A stretch of 64,000 bases of DNA from Macrosoma leucophasiata (GCA_036365455.1 JAWQUS010000027.1:19828501-19892500), one strand, 5' to 3'; positions 42,426-53,660 are shown, counted from the stretch's first letter. Notes: generated by a model from the sequence alone, not told the origin. A program made the numbers and translations.

Positions 42426-43148
42426 AAAGAGCTTCATTCTTCCGTCATTATCAGAAAAGCCGTTTTTTGCTGCTATAAATAATCATCTATATACAACCAT
42501 GACTAATGACATGATGAAATGTATAATTTAAATTACGAAGTTAGTTATTGCAGCTTTTTACGATTATTGCAAGCTTTATTATTACCAGATTTCTTTTAAT
42601 TTCTGATAGTAGAGCTCCAGTGAGCTCGCGGGCGTAGGCACCACCGCATTACCTAATATACTTGCGAAAGAGCTTCATTCTTAAGTCATTATCAGAAAAG
42701 CCGTTTTTTGCTGCTATAAATAATCATCCATATACAACCATGACTAATGACATGATGAAATGTATAATTTAAATTACGAAGTTAGTTATTGCAGCTTTTT
42801 ACGATTATTGCAAGCTTTATTATTACCTGATTTCTTTTAATTTCTGGTAGTAGAGCTCCAGTGAGCTCGCGGGCGTAGGCACCACCGCATTACCTAATAT
42901 ACTTGCGAAAGAGCTTCATTCTTCCGTCATTATCAGAAAAGCCGTTTTTTGCTGCTATAAATAATCATCCATATACAACCATGACTAATGTCATGATGAA
43001 ATTTATTATTTAAATTACGAAGTTAGTTATTGCAGCTTTTCACGATTATTGCAAGATTTATTATTACCATATTTCTTTTAATTTCTGGTAGTAGAGCTCC
43101 AGTGAGCTCGCGGGCGTAGGTACCACCGCATTACCTAATATACTTGCC
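42426..43148 (+). repeat. 241-bp tandem triplication including a SINE-A head
   Basis: Units 42426-42666, 42667-42907 and 42908-43148, each from AAAGAGCTTCATTCTT to CTAATATACTTGC. The last unit continues into a full SINE-A, whose head (GTAGAGCTCCAGTGAGCTCG) ends every unit. Units differ by only a few bases. Confidence 0.92.
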
Positions 43149-43364
43149 GCTAAATGGTAGTGTTCAGCACTATCGTGTTCTGGTCAGGTGGTAACGTACG
43201 GCCTTGTAATTTCCAGCACAGAGGCATGACACCTTAGGCCTCAGGAGTGGTAACGCATCTGCATTTTGACCTTCGTCTTTGTGTAAGTGTCTATAGGCTG
43301 CATGTATCACTTAACATCAATGTGAACTGCATGCTTGTTTGCCACTTCCATTACATAAAAAAAA
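43086..43364 (+). mobile_element. SINE-A, full length, source of the triplication
   Basis: From GGTAGTAGAGCTCCAGTGAG to poly(A). Its 5' 60 bp are shared with the upstream units. Confidence 0.88.
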
Positions 43365-43399
43365 TATCGTATGACGCTGCTGTCTTTCCTGTGTTATTA

Positions 43400-43560
43400 T
43401 AATATTAATTGACTATCACCGTATTGGAATAGTTTGACCACCATTCTTCGATTGAATGAACTGCACTGTCCAAAGAATCCTCCTCCACCAAAAGGCGATG
43501 GAATCATCGCGGTCCAACACCTTCAGATCTCAACAGGTGTATAAATAAGGTAATTTGGTA
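43400..43560 (-). repeat. RTE-associated 3' block, fragment
   Basis: CCGTATTGGAATAGTTTGAC and CCATTCTTCGATTGAATGAA echo the non-coding block at 7617-7670. Confidence 0.4.
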
Positions 43561-43606
43561 TTACTTTGGCCCTGAATCTTCGAGCTTTCGAGCCATTAGT
43601 ATACGC

Positions 43607-43840
43607 AGAGAATATGTAATAATACTACGTATAGAATGGACACTTCGACGTCCCGCCCGATTTCCCCGCCTCACCCAACCTCCTCCCCTCTTATGGGCGA
43701 CGTTTGGTATTCTCTACGTGCTACGCACACAGGTTCACGTGTAAATACACGCCACCGACTGATTTCTGTGTAATAGAGTTAGAGTTCCAAGTTAAGCATT
43801 TGTATGTCATTTTTTGGCTGAGTGTCCGCGGTGTTGTGTA
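43607..43840 (+). repeat. dispersed repeat R4, copy 1
   Basis: AGAGAATATGTAATAATACT, GGACACTTCGACGTCCCGCC, GGGCGACGTTTGGTATTCTC, GAGTGTCCGCGGTGT. It also occurs at 45232 and 54881. Class unknown. Confidence 0.75.
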
Positions 43841-44291
43841 AGTCTCTGGACACAACTACCAGTCCTTTTTACGTCCTTTTTAGTTACTGTATTGAACACA
43901 ATAATAAACTCAACTTAACTAACTCTAAATTTGATTGAATAATTCTCAAGACGGTGTAAAGTTTGTACTTTATTAACGAACTATTCAAATCAGAGCCAAG
44001 AGGTATATTAATATACAGCGGTTAAGCAAACAGAGCCAAAATCTGTTGCCAGTCTAGACCACCGTAATAATAATATATTGAATGATCTGTCGAACTGTTT
44101 GGTTTGGTGCCGACGTCTCATTTCCTATATTGCAGCCGCAGAAGATTCAAAATGTGTTTGTATTAAATGTATTCTGTGGCACAAGGTGATTTTTTTTTTA
44201 TTTTGGTCCATGTTCTAGAAAAAGTGGCCAAGTGCGTGTTGGACGACGTGTTATATAAGATACCATTTCTCAATACATTTTATAAGATTGT

Positions 44292-44566
44292 ACTGGTGGT
44301 AGAGCTCTAGTGACTGAGCTCGGGGTCGTTGGCACCACCGATTTACCTCTATCTGCCGCCAAATGGTAGTGTTCAGCACTATCGTGTTCCGGTAGATGGT
44401 AATGTAATGGCTCAGTAATGACTATCACAGAGACATAAAAACTTTGGTCTTCGGGGTGGCAACGCATCTGCATTTTGACCTCTGGTTTTTACGAAGATGT
44501 ATATAGGCTGCAGTCATCACTTAACATCAATGTGAGCTGCATGCTTGTTTGCCACCTTCCTTACAT
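44292..44566 (+). repeat. SINE-A, full length, diverged
   Basis: ACTGGTGGTAGAGCTCTAGT to GCCACCTTCCTTACAT. The poly(A) is replaced by the MITE that follows. Confidence 0.83.
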
Positions 44567-44572
44567 ATAATG

Positions 44573-44784
44573 TACAGTACAAATATGTACAGTATGACAA
44601 CTACGTACAAACGTTGAAACGGCACACTCACACAAACATGCGCATCGACGTGGCCCCTAAGTGGTTCTCGCGGTGCTGCAGTAGAGAGTCACTCGCTATT
44701 CGAGCGTCGATGCGCATGTTTGTGTGAGTGTGCCGTTTCGAACGGTTTGTACGTAGTTTCCATACTGTTCATATCTGTACTGTG
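44573..44784. mobile_element. long-TIR MITE (CACAGTAC ends), copy 1
   Basis: 212 bp with arms of about 76 bp: CTACGTACAAACGTTGAAAC and CACACAAACATGCGCATCGA on the left, their complements on the right, around a ~58-base centre (GGTTCTCGCGGTGCTGCAGT). A second copy is at 55098. No coding capacity. Confidence 0.85.
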
Positions 44785-44885
44785 CTACTAGCGGTCACCT
44801 ATCACACTACCCGACCGCGCCCGTAGTGCTTAACCGAGCAGATCGCTTACGATCTACACCAGCCGCTGGGCCATGCGCCATAATG
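44785..44885 (+). repeat. R3 fragment
   Basis: CTACTAGCGGTCACCTATCA and GCAGATCGCTTACGATCTAC match the 3' part of R3. The MITE has inserted at its edge. Confidence 0.6.
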
Positions 44886-45231
44886 ATAGTAATCAATATT
44901 GATAGTATAATAAAACAAAGACAAGGGAAATGAGGCTAGAATATTGTTACATTATTAACATCGCTTTAGTTTCACGTGTCCATAGATTGTGCTATTTCAA
45001 ATCGTGGGACAAGCATAGAGTAATTTTGCGACAGAGCGATATTTTTGTAACCAGAATTCAATTCTTATCTATACATTATGCTAAACTACTTAACCTATAA
45101 TTAATTACCATGTTACCGGACAGGGGGATATTAGATAGTGAAATGATGCCTGTGGGCTCATGTTCGACCCTTAAGATACTCATCATTTCAGCCGATAGAA
45201 ATCCACTTCTGAAACAAGACACTGCGGTCAG

Positions 45232-45452
45232 AGAATAATATGTAATAATACTACGTATAGAATGGACACTTCGACATCCCGCCCGATTTCCCCGCCTCAC
45301 CCAACCTCCTCTCCTCTTACGGGCGACGTTTGGTATTCTCTACAGGCTACGCACACAGGAAGTGCACCTAAATACACGTTACTGATTGATATCTGTGTAA
45401 TAGAGACCAAATTAAGCGTTTGTATGGAATTTTGGCGGAGCGTCCGCGGTGT
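45232..45452 (+). repeat. R4, copy 2
   Basis: Same motif order as copy 1, with an intact TGGAATTTTGGCGGAGCG end. Confidence 0.75.
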
Positions 45453-46530
45453 GCTACGGTGACGCGACTGGTTGCGCCGCCCGCCCGTTGAAATATAGCC
45501 CTTGATTATGGTTTCAACCCTCTGTGGTACGCTACACTATGCGCAAAGCGACAAGCCACGGAAGTAGTCACAGGGTCCGAACCAGCCAATATCCGCCCGG
45601 AGCGCTTTGGCGTCGCCGTTGACGTCGTGTCGCTGTCGTTTTTGCACGGTTACCGAATCTGGTTCATATGTTTTGGTTTATAACATTAAAGTGGTTAGAT
45701 ATTCGTGACTAGATGTTTTTTTTTTACTTTGAGTAAGTTTATAATATCCAACACAAATGAATTTTTAATTGACTACATGAAAGTAACCCCCTACTTCAAC
45801 AGGTTGTTTTCTTCACTTCAGGATATAAAAAAAGCTATAAGTACCTATTACTGATTTCTTTACTTCAATCGAAATAAGTGCCCAGTGAATAAGTGCCCGT
45901 TTGGTTGTGAAACTGTGTGTCGGAATGTTGAACAAATAAATCTGGAGTCACTTAATAAAACAAATTACAACAAACTATTTGTCTTCGTTCGTGTTAATTC
46001 GAACAAAACATCGATATTAAAATTGTCGATAACGCACTACACGCATAATATAGGTAGTTAATGAAAATAAGCAATCATGTTGGAACATTACTCACTTTCC
46101 AGTCGATATTTTCCATATACCGCATGAATAGTTCAAACAAAGCTTACCGGCAATCAATTGCCGCATCTGACTTTGCTGAGACACACAGCATTTGTGAACG
46201 GCGAATAAAAATATGCGTATGCGCCTTTTGTGAGTGTAGACTATTGTTATGAAAACTTTGCTTACAAAAAAAATGTAAGCCACAAGATGCCTGGTAGATG
46301 TGAAATATCGTATTTGTAAGTACAAGTTATATGCGTAAAAGACGACCACACCGTATACAAATACTTCTTGCCAATTTTTTTTAGATGTGGTTCATAAGAC
46401 CTTTTTTTATAGATTTTCATTCACTCAGACCTCAACAGTATCCTAAAGTATGTCTTTAACACAAAATTGTTTAATTATAAGCTCGCACTTTTGCACCCTG
46501 AACTGCAAACTTTCTTCTAAATTTATAATG
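45453..46530. other. no gene recognised
   Basis: The first 200 bp are locally GC-rich (GGAGCGCTTTGGCGTCGCCG) and non-repetitive in the window. The rest is AT-rich. Confidence 0.4.
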
Positions 46531-46690
46531 AAGGTGAGGCCAACAAGCATGCAATTCACATCGATGTTAAGTAATGACTGCAGCCTATAGACATCGACAC
46601 AAAGACCAGATGTTAAAATTCAGATACGTTGCCACCCCTGAGACCTTAGTTGTTATGATTCTGTGATAGTTATTACGCGGTCATACCTAC
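46531..46690 (-). repeat. SINE-A, partial
   Basis: GCCAACAAGCATGCAATTCA to GTGATAGTTATTACGCGGTC; the 5' third is absent. Confidence 0.75.
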
Positions 46691-47200
46691 AAAATGTTTT
46701 TCAAGTCTTACAAGCATAATTAAAAATAAAAATGTGTGTCTGACACAAAAAAAAATACAGTAAAGTACATTTCTTTACATCTGTATTCTCACACTCGAAA
46801 ACATTGGAAAAAAACAAATAACAGCTAAACCTACCTCTACGAGAGAATACCGACGTGATGTGAAGTGCCAATCAGTTTATAAAATGTCCATCAACCATAA
46901 CACCCGTATGTCACGTAAGTTATAGTCAATTCCGTTATTGAAAACGTTGGAAACCTCCAGTGATTAATATCGGTCTGTAATCCACGAAAGCAAACGCTCC
47001 ATTACACGATGAATTTCTGCGTTTCTCTTTCAAATAACATTTCTATAGCTTTCTATTGGCTGATAATCGCAAGGGATAGTCGGTGGAATAGATGGATCCT
47101 GTATCGTTGTTGTAGATAAGTATATTTTATTCAACATAATACGTCGCACTGGTGAACTCAGGTCTTTTTTCAGACATTACTGTGAGAAAATATGGTACGA
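46691..47200. other. no feature recognised
   Basis: No supportable gene. Confidence 0.4.
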
Positions 47201-47204
47201 CTTT

Positions 47205-47758
47205 GCTTATTTAGGGCGAAACCCTCACCACGCGAGTCAAACTCGAACTCGAACTCTACATGGGTTGTATTATTAAGAATTTTCGATTTAATTTGAATAC
47301 TCAAACTTCTTACAGGTTTTCCAGTAATCTATAGACAAAGAACTATTTTTTTCAAAATTTTAAGTTCAGTAGTTTCGGAGATAGGGGGGAGGGAAATGGT
47401 CAATTTTCGTCGTTTTTCTTAAATAACTTCAAATTTGTTTATGCAAAAATTATAAAAAGAATATATCTGAGATGCTGACAACAACCTCTTTCATTTGATA
47501 TGTCACACGACACAGTTTACGATTTTTTTTTCTGGTTTACACCCCGAAAGTGACCCCCCTGTTTAAAATTTATTATTTTACTTGACGTGTTCATCTTTGA
47601 GTCACCAATTTACATATATTCATCAAATTTCAAATCAATCGGTCGAGTAGTTTCGGAGCAAATTGGCTGTGACAGACGGACAGATAGACAGACAGACAGA
47701 CGCACGAGTGATCCTATAAGGGTTCCTTTTTTTCCTTTTAAGGTACGAAACCCTAACA
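47205..47758 (+). repeat. R5 dispersed repeat, longest copy
   Basis: From AGGGCGAAACCCTCACCACG through TACACCCCGAAAGTGACC, TCGGTCGAGTAGTTTCGGAG, a (GACA)n run and ATAAGGGTTCC to GGTACGAAACCCTAAC. A widespread lepidopteran repeat of uncertain class. Confidence 0.6.
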
Positions 47759-47871
47759 AGGGATAGCACGGGATGCAAATACTTGTGTTTTTAGATGCTT
47801 GAGTTTTTTTGCTTCTTTATTCGCGAATTTTATTAATGAATACCACGTGAACAATGATTTTTGTACGTGTA

Positions 47872-48355
47872 CTAGCTATCCCGACGAATTTCGTATCTCC
47901 TTAGAAATACAAAAAAAAAATTTTTTCAAATCGAAACAAAATATCTGGGGGAAATTACCCTTACTATTTAGGGATATAAGAATAGACTAAAACCGATTCT
48001 CGTACCTAGAAAGTATTGTTAGTGTCTAAAATAGTAAGCATCATTTAAGGTGAAACAGGTGGTGTTTGTACCAAATCAGGTGGTGTTTATGCCAAAACAG
48101 GTGCCTAATTGGAATTAGGTTGTTTACATGAATCACACCTGTTGGCTATTGTAAAGATAACGACTCGAACATTGTTTACGAAGTCGAGTATTTGGGGTAT
48201 AAAAGGGCTTGTTAATAGTAAGAAGGGATCAGTTGAATTGTGGTCGTCATCGTGGAATAAAGTGCCACTAAAGCTAGTTCGGTTCTTTAATTTATTGGTT
48301 TCGAAGGAGTATTGTTATAAACACTGTAACACGAGAATTTTATATAATAAGAAGA
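47872..48355 (-). mobile_element. Helitron (family 2) with promoter-like cargo
   Basis: CTAGCTATCCCGACGAATTT at the left (3' end on the minus strand) and ACACTGTAACACGAGAATTT...AAGAAGA at the right. A (47871) and T (48356) flank it. The interior differs from the copy at 37796. It contains a 20-22 bp tandem motif (ACAGGTGGTGTTT, about 48055-48105) and a core-promoter-like sequence. Confidence 0.65.
48198..48261 (+). promoter_or_regulatory. TATA-Inr core promoter-like sequence with nearby AATAAA
   Basis: TATAAAA (48198-48204) lies 33 to 27 bp before the A of an arthropod-type initiator TCAGT (48229-48233). AATAAA follows at 48256-48261. A promoter and polyadenylation signal this close resemble an LTR R region. 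LTR boundaries and target duplications are not evident. Confidence 0.4.
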
Positions 48356-48356
48356 T

Positions 48357-48778
48357 TTAAACACATTTTTCAAAGTAAAAAATATGTAATATGATTTTCA
48401 CTTTAAATTTGCAAAGTTATAAAAATGGTACCAATAAAGGAAGATATTTTAATCGAAGATTGAAAAAAATATTTCACTCGCCAATCCGACTTTTAGCGAT
48501 TTAAATTTACTACCGAAAACACCTTTTTCCTTATTTTGGAAATATATACTAAGTGTTATTGTAAATTTAAAAAATCGATAGTTAAGTTGACTTACAAAGT
48601 CAATAGGAAAACCTCACAAATGAAAAAGAATTGTTATTCTCTTTCCAAGTTAAAACGGCTCAACTGATTTCAATTAATTTAAACGTAAAGATATTTTCAA
48701 TTGCAAAAGAAGACATATTATATACTCTTTGAGTTAAGCCAAAAGAGCACGCGAAAGTTATCAGAAATAACTATTTTT
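48357..48778. other. no feature recognised
   Basis: AT-rich, nothing assigned. Confidence 0.4.
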
Positions 48779-48850
48779 ACTGGTGGTAGAGCTCCGGTGC
48801 GGAGCTTATAGGTGTAGATACAACCGCATTACCTTATTTACTTGCCATTA
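48779..48850 (+). repeat. SINE-A head fragment
   Basis: ACTGGTGGTAGAGCTCCGGT to TTACTTGCCATT, then R3 begins. Confidence 0.75.
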
Positions 48851-48857
48851 TTTGTTC

Positions 48858-49195
48858 CAGTGCTGGGCACGAGTCTCTCCCCTTTTTGGGCGGAGGCCTG
48901 GAGCTTATGCAGCTCACCAAGCTGCTCCAATGCGGATTGATGGAGATACGAGTTAGTGTCCAACCCGCTGTCGGATGTTTTCAAACCGCCCCATAAGGCC
49001 TCCGACAAGGTTTAACGACTGCTATCTATCGATAGCAACCGGCACCGACGACTTAACGTGCCCTCTGAAGCACAGAAACGCGCATTTTTAATTTGCCACT
49101 AGCGGTCACCCATCATACACGCGACTGCGCCCGTAACGCTTAACCGAATAGATTGCTTATGATCTTCACCAGCCACGGGGCCATGTGCGCTTCAT
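48858..49195 (+). repeat. R3, long copy
   Basis: CAGTGCTGGGCACGAGTCTC, ACCCGCTGTCGGATGTTTTC, CTTAACGTGCCCTCTGAAGC, CACTAGCGGTCACCCATCAT. The terminal hairpin is mutated. Confidence 0.7.
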
Positions 49196-49229
49196 ATATT
49201 GGCATATGGTATATTCTCCCCAAATGACC

Positions 49230-49312
49230 CACGACATTGTTGTGGTTGTCTTTGCGGAAGGCTTTGTCTAGCAGTGGACGTTCTTCGGCTGGAATGATGA
49301 TGATGATGATGA
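49230..49312 (+). repeat. RTE 3' terminus with (ATG)n
   Basis: GGCTTTGTCTAGCAGTGGAC, TTCGGCTGGA and ATGATGATGATGATG. Only the last ~25 codons and tail. Confidence 0.7.
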
Positions 49313-50419
49313 ATATAAACTATATGCTCCTTTGCCATTTCACGACATAAAAATAAACTAGTATACGAGTACTCGTATACAGTCTCATCTTCGCTCTCCA
49401 GGGAATACTATTAAGGTGGGTGATCCATTGGTGAGTCGGAAGGTAGAAACTGTAGGCTCGTTGGACTGTTGACTCGGAGGTGATCCATTAGCGTGCCAAA
49501 CAGTCTACTCTCATCGTTGGCGAAGTCATGACGTGCTCCCACACTGCTTTGTTACTTAGGAATATCTACAACTAAAAGAAGAAAAACTAAAGAAAAAAAA
49601 GGACGTCACAAAGTGTGGGTCAAAAACTTTTTCGTATGCAGGTAATATTTTAAACTTTATTTTGGCAATCCCTGCTTGTGTACAACCACAGAGATTCCTG
49701 TTTCTTAAACCAATGTATTATTTCAAGTACTTACTCGCGATTATGCGACCGCAAATCTGCCATTTTGCAATTTTGGCAATATCTACGTGGCTTGCGGCAT
49801 GCGTGCGTTCACTATTAGAAGCGAGAAAATACTGTCGGCTCCAGGGTGTTTAAACTTAGTACTAATACGATGGCAATCATATCAATGTAAGGGCAAGTGA
49901 ACGTTTCTAACACGTAACCACAGATAGCGCGCATATTTGTTCCAATGATGTTCATAGAGTTCATTGAAGTTCATTCATTATGTTGTCAGACGTGGTACAT
50001 ACATGTCATGCTGCAATTGCGTCGTGAAAAGAGTGTTTTTAAGCGTTTTCCGTGATTTTTTCATCGAGTTGAGATGTATGGAATACATGTCACAGATAGA
50101 TATACAGAAAGCGGCCCAAAATACTGTTTTATAATAGTGAATAGCAACGCACGGGCTATTGACCTTAGGTTGTAGTTGCAAAACGAAACACCAAACTCGC
50201 CAGACGGCGTAAGTGAGCTGTTGCCTTCTTTAATATCGAAAATTGGTCTCTATTTCAGTATGTATTATAGTACTCTGTGGTCGGCTCGCAAAGCTCGACT
50301 GACCCATTGATGGTAGTTTATACCGCGGTCTCAGGATTTGAAGCGTGGACAAAGAGCCAACGATTCACACCGCGAACTCTTAAAACCGCAGTTTCGTAGC
50401 GGCTCCATTAGCGGTTTAT
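49313..50419. other. no gene recognised
   Basis: Contains loosely related passages around GTGATCCATTGGTGAGTC (49419) and ACCCATTGATGGTAGT (50302), but no assignable element. Confidence 0.4.
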
Positions 50420-50430
50420 ACCTTTAACTC

Positions 50431-50654
50431 AACCTTGAGAACTGACAGCCGTTGGGGCAGAAGAGTTCTCGAGTGGCGACCGCGTACCGGAAAGCGAAGC
50501 GTGGGCAGGCCTCCCACAATATGGACCGACGACCTGGTGAAGGTCGCGGGCAATCGCTGGATGAGGGCGGCCCAGGACCGTTCGTTGTGGCATTCTTTGG
50601 GGGAGGCCTTTGATCAGCAGTGGACGTCTTTTGGCTGAAATGATAATGATGATG
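50431..50654 (+). pseudogene. RTE ORF2 C-terminus, exact 11-bp target duplication
   Basis: Frame: RVLEWRPRTGKRSVGRPP, IWTDDLVKVAGNRWMRAA, SLWHSLGEAFDQQWTSFG, stop, then ATGATAATGATGATG. Nearly identical to the copy at 35705. ACCTTTAACTC at 50420-50430 and 50655-50665 is exact, so this is a young, 5'-truncated target-primed insertion. It begins within the codons for TDSRWGR. Confidence 0.92.
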
Positions 50655-50665
50655 ACCTTTAACTC

Positions 50666-51100
50666 GAAGGCTCGTGACGTTCCAGCGGTCTTAGCTCGCC
50701 AATGGATCACCTGCTTAAGATACAGATGATAATAATCTTATTATGTGCAAATGTATCCCAAGATTCCAGTTTGTAGCGTGCTTTATGTCTCTATCGTAAA
50801 GTTAAACCTTTATTTATTAGCTAATAACTGTTCTGCTAATGGAATCTGAGACGTTGATATCGAAATGTGTAATTTGCTGCATTCTGTGATCCGTTCATTG
50901 TTAAATGTTTTAGGCTTTCGTAGAGCTCGTAAAATTGCAAGTTATGATACAAGATAACCGAAAGGTATATGATTTAAGATTCTTACTATCACTTCTCCAT
51001 ACATATAATAAGATAGTAAACATTGAATATTTTTCCAAAAAAAACTGATAGGGAGCGATAAAAGAAGAGTAACAGAAACCAAAAAAACAGTTTTTGGCAT
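50666..51100. other. no feature recognised
   Basis: AT-rich; open frames are shadows of repeat-poor DNA. Confidence 0.4.
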
Positions 51101-51103
51101 TAT

Positions 51104-51222
51104 TGTCTGTCTGTCTGTCTGGTACGTCATAACTTCGAAACTCCTCAACGGATTTGAACGCGGTTTTCATAGATATATTACCTAGATATCATTAGGTGGT
51201 TTACATAAACGTATTTAATTTA
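51104..51222. repeat. Helitron-associated text with (GTCT)n
   Basis: GTCTGTCTGTCTGTCT then AACTCCTCAACGGATTTGAA, typical interior of LEP1-like elements. Confidence 0.45.
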
Positions 51223-51224
51223 GA

Positions 51225-51310
51225 CTAGCTGTGCCCGCGACTTTATCTGCTTAGAATTTAACAAAATTATTGTTCAGTATCTACGCGGACGAAATTGGGG
51301 GCACAGCTAG
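51225..51310. mobile_element. two Helitron-like 3' ends head to head
   Basis: CTAGCTGTGCCC (51225-51236) and its exact complement GGGCACAGCTAG (51299-51310) bound an 86-bp palindromic element. Hairpin-like GCCCGCGACTT and ACGCGGACGAAATTGGGG lie just inside. Confidence 0.6.
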
Positions 51311-51387
51311 TTTTAAAATGTATATTTACAATTACAATCAGTTTTCATGTACGATGTACAATATGAAAAACAAAACATCTACGTGAA

Positions 51388-51588
51388 ACCAGAGATTTCA
51401 GTGTACATGCGTTTCCACTCCTGAGGCCTAAGGTATTATGCCTCTGTGTCGGAAATTACAAGGCCTAACATTATTACCAACTGAACGGAACACAATAGTG
51501 CTGAACTGCCATTTAGCGGCAAGTAGGTTAGGTAATACGGTGGTGCCTACGCCCGCGAGTTCCGTCAGTGGTGCTCTACCCCCAGTAC
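51388..51588 (-). repeat. SINE-A, 5' two-thirds
   Basis: GTACATGCGTTTCCACTCCT to GCTCTACCCCCAGTA; the tail is missing. Confidence 0.8.
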
Positions 51589-51890
51589 GAACTAGCATAT
51601 TCCATTAAAAAAAAAATCCTCTTCGATTAACTTTTTTAGTATTTTCTCATTCTACATTTCCATTTAAATATAGAAGATAAGCTTTTTTTCTGACGATCAC
51701 ACTGATGGCTTGTCAGTGAATACACTGAACACTGCACCCAAAAGAAATTGACACAAAAACCGATAGATATACTCCTGATAGGCTAGGAGCCCACTGAAAA
51801 ATCATTTCGTTCATTCGGATATGCTGCAAACCTATCAAATTTATGATATATAATTGCACTAATACTTATACATGGTACGTACATACATAG

Positions 51891-52320
51891 CTTCCATTAA
51901 GCTCTGGAACAAGCTGCCCCTTGACATCCGAAAATCAGCTAGCAAATCTACTTTTAAGCGAAAGGTGCGTGATAACCTCTTACTCTCTTCTTGATCTTCT
52001 TCATTCTTTTGATTAATAATTCGTTGTCATATATATATGTGTTGTCATATATATTATTTATGTATTTTGTGCGTATTCCTATATATATTATATGTTTATA
52101 TATACGCAATGCGTATCTGAATTTATTTATAATTATTTATTAAGGTATTTATTGTTTAATTTACATTGTTCTCTAAATTTTTGTTCTTGTATAAATTGCA
52201 CCCTTTACAATCCTGTCCCACATCCCAAAGGTTGACTGTTAGAGAATGCCTAGTGGCATTAAGTCCGCCTAATGTACTCGGTGCATTGAAGAATAAATAA
52301 ATAAATAAATAAATAAATAC
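51891..52320 (+). pseudogene. CR1/L2-group LINE 3' end with (AATA)n tail
   Basis: The open frame ends IKLWNKLPLDIRKSASKSTF, KRKVRDNLLLSS, stop (about 51993): the LWNxLPxxIR closing motif of CR1/L2/Jockey ORF2. The 3' UTR has AAAGGTTGACTGTTAGAGAA, TGCCTAGTGGCATTAAGTCC and GTGCATTGAAG before AATAAATAAATAAATA. This fragment is shorter but intact in frame, unlike 24590-24770. Confidence 0.75.
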
Positions 52321-52424
52321 GGATATAATACAGAAAGTAAGCCATTAAAATAACATACTTAACATACATAAGGATTGAAAGTGTGCTTGCATCTGTCGCA
52401 TGAAATGTTATGCTTTGAAATCTT

Positions 52425-52490
52425 TAAATACATTCACTTACCTCTGCCTACTCCTACAAAAAGAACCACGAAATTAGGTTATGTTATGAA
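52425..52490 (+). repeat. SINE-B tail remnant
   Basis: CACTTACCTCTGCCTACTCC followed by a degraded tail. Confidence 0.4.
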
Positions 52491-53101
52491 TTTTAATCTA
52501 TTTTCAACACAAATTTATCGTTATCATTAATTTACCCGAGGCAAATGTGAATTACCTTATTTCCTCCTTTAATAAACGGCAATAAAAACGAAGGTTTAAA
52601 GCTCAATAAACTTATTAAGCAGCGAACAAATACAGTAACCTTTTGCCTTTTATTGTTAATGTTATGACGTTTACTATGCACGATAAGTACACGCAATAAG
52701 GAATAGAATCATAAACTAACAAGTTACAGCTTAGTTAATGAGACTTAATCGCGTAAAAAGGCTATTAATCTCTCCAGACACGAGAAAAATATGACAATAG
52801 AAATTCAATTGTGTCTCGCCGCCGGTGGATGTACGATCATTGAAGGATTAATTTTTATATCATGAAAAGGGTTATGGCCAAAAGTTTCACTTTTAATCCA
52901 CGAAGGTTTAGGCCTTTTCCTACATGCATGCATTTACTTTTACAAATTCACTAGCGGCCCGTCCCGATTTCACATATCACAAGCCTATTCCTCGATAAAT
53001 GGACTATCTTACACTAAAATGTCTTTTTTAATCGGTCCAGTAGTTCCAGAGATTAGCGCGTTCAAACAAACTCTTCAGCTTTATATTATTATAAGTATAA
53101 C
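52491..53101. other. no feature recognised
   Basis: AT-rich; a Helitron-like ACTAGCGGCCCGTCCCG at 52950-52966 is too short to assign. Confidence 0.4.
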
Positions 53102-53246
53102 CCCCTTATTCATAAACGTATTTTAGCTAAAGTGTTGCTAATCTCTTCTTTGACTTTTTCTATCCTGCAAATTTGACAATGCAACTGACAAAGACAAAGC
53201 ATTTTATAGCTAAAACGTATCTAAAGTACGTTTATGAATAAGGGGT
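53102..53246. mobile_element. MITE with CCCCTTATTCATAAACG ends, 145 bp
   Basis: Left CCCCTTATTCATAAACGTAT, right TACGTTTATGAATAAGGGG, with TTTTAGCTAAAG / AGCTAAAACG subterminal inversions. Intact relative of 21395-21568. Confidence 0.85.
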
Positions 53247-53294
53247 TTAGTGTATAAGTAAAGATGCATTCACACATACATTTACAACAATTAT

Positions 53295-53594
53295 CCAGTG
53301 GTAGAGCTCCAGTGACGGAGCTCGCGGGCATAGACACCACCGCATTACCTAATATACTTGCCGCTAAAGGGTAGTGTTCAGCACTATCGTGTTCCGGTCA
53401 GGTGGTAATGTACGGCCCTGTAATTTCCGGCACAGAGGCATAACACCTTAGGCCTCAGGAGTGGTAACGCCTCTCTTTTTTTTACCTCTGGTCATTGTGT
53501 GGGTGTCTATAGGCTGCAGTCATCACTTAACATCAATGTGAACTGTATGCTTGTTTGCCACTTGTAAAGCAAAAAAAAAAAAAAAAAAAAAAAA
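53295..53594 (+). mobile_element. SINE-A, full length, 24-base pure A tail
   Basis: CCAGTGGTAGAGCTCCAGTG to AAAGC plus a long A run, which suggests a recent insertion. Confidence 0.88.
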
Positions 53595-53660
53595 GTTACG
53601 GGTTTGCCACGTGGCGAGCTTGATTGACATCCCCGGGCATACTATCAAACTTCTGGAAAG
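53595..53660 (-). repeat. SINE-B fragment
   Basis: TTACGGGTTTGCCACGTGGC and GACATCCCCGGGCATACTAT match the SINE-B body directly behind the SINE-A tail; the SINE-A may have inserted into it. Confidence 0.6.

Noticed and set aside
42426..43148. CRISPR array
   Set aside because: Three 241-bp units with no short repeat/spacer pattern; a segmental triplication in a eukaryotic sequence.
48120..48330. Solo LTR retrotransposon end
   Set aside because: It has TG...CA-like ends and promoter signals, but the right end is shared with a Helitron terminus, and no target duplication is visible; kept only as promoter-like cargo.
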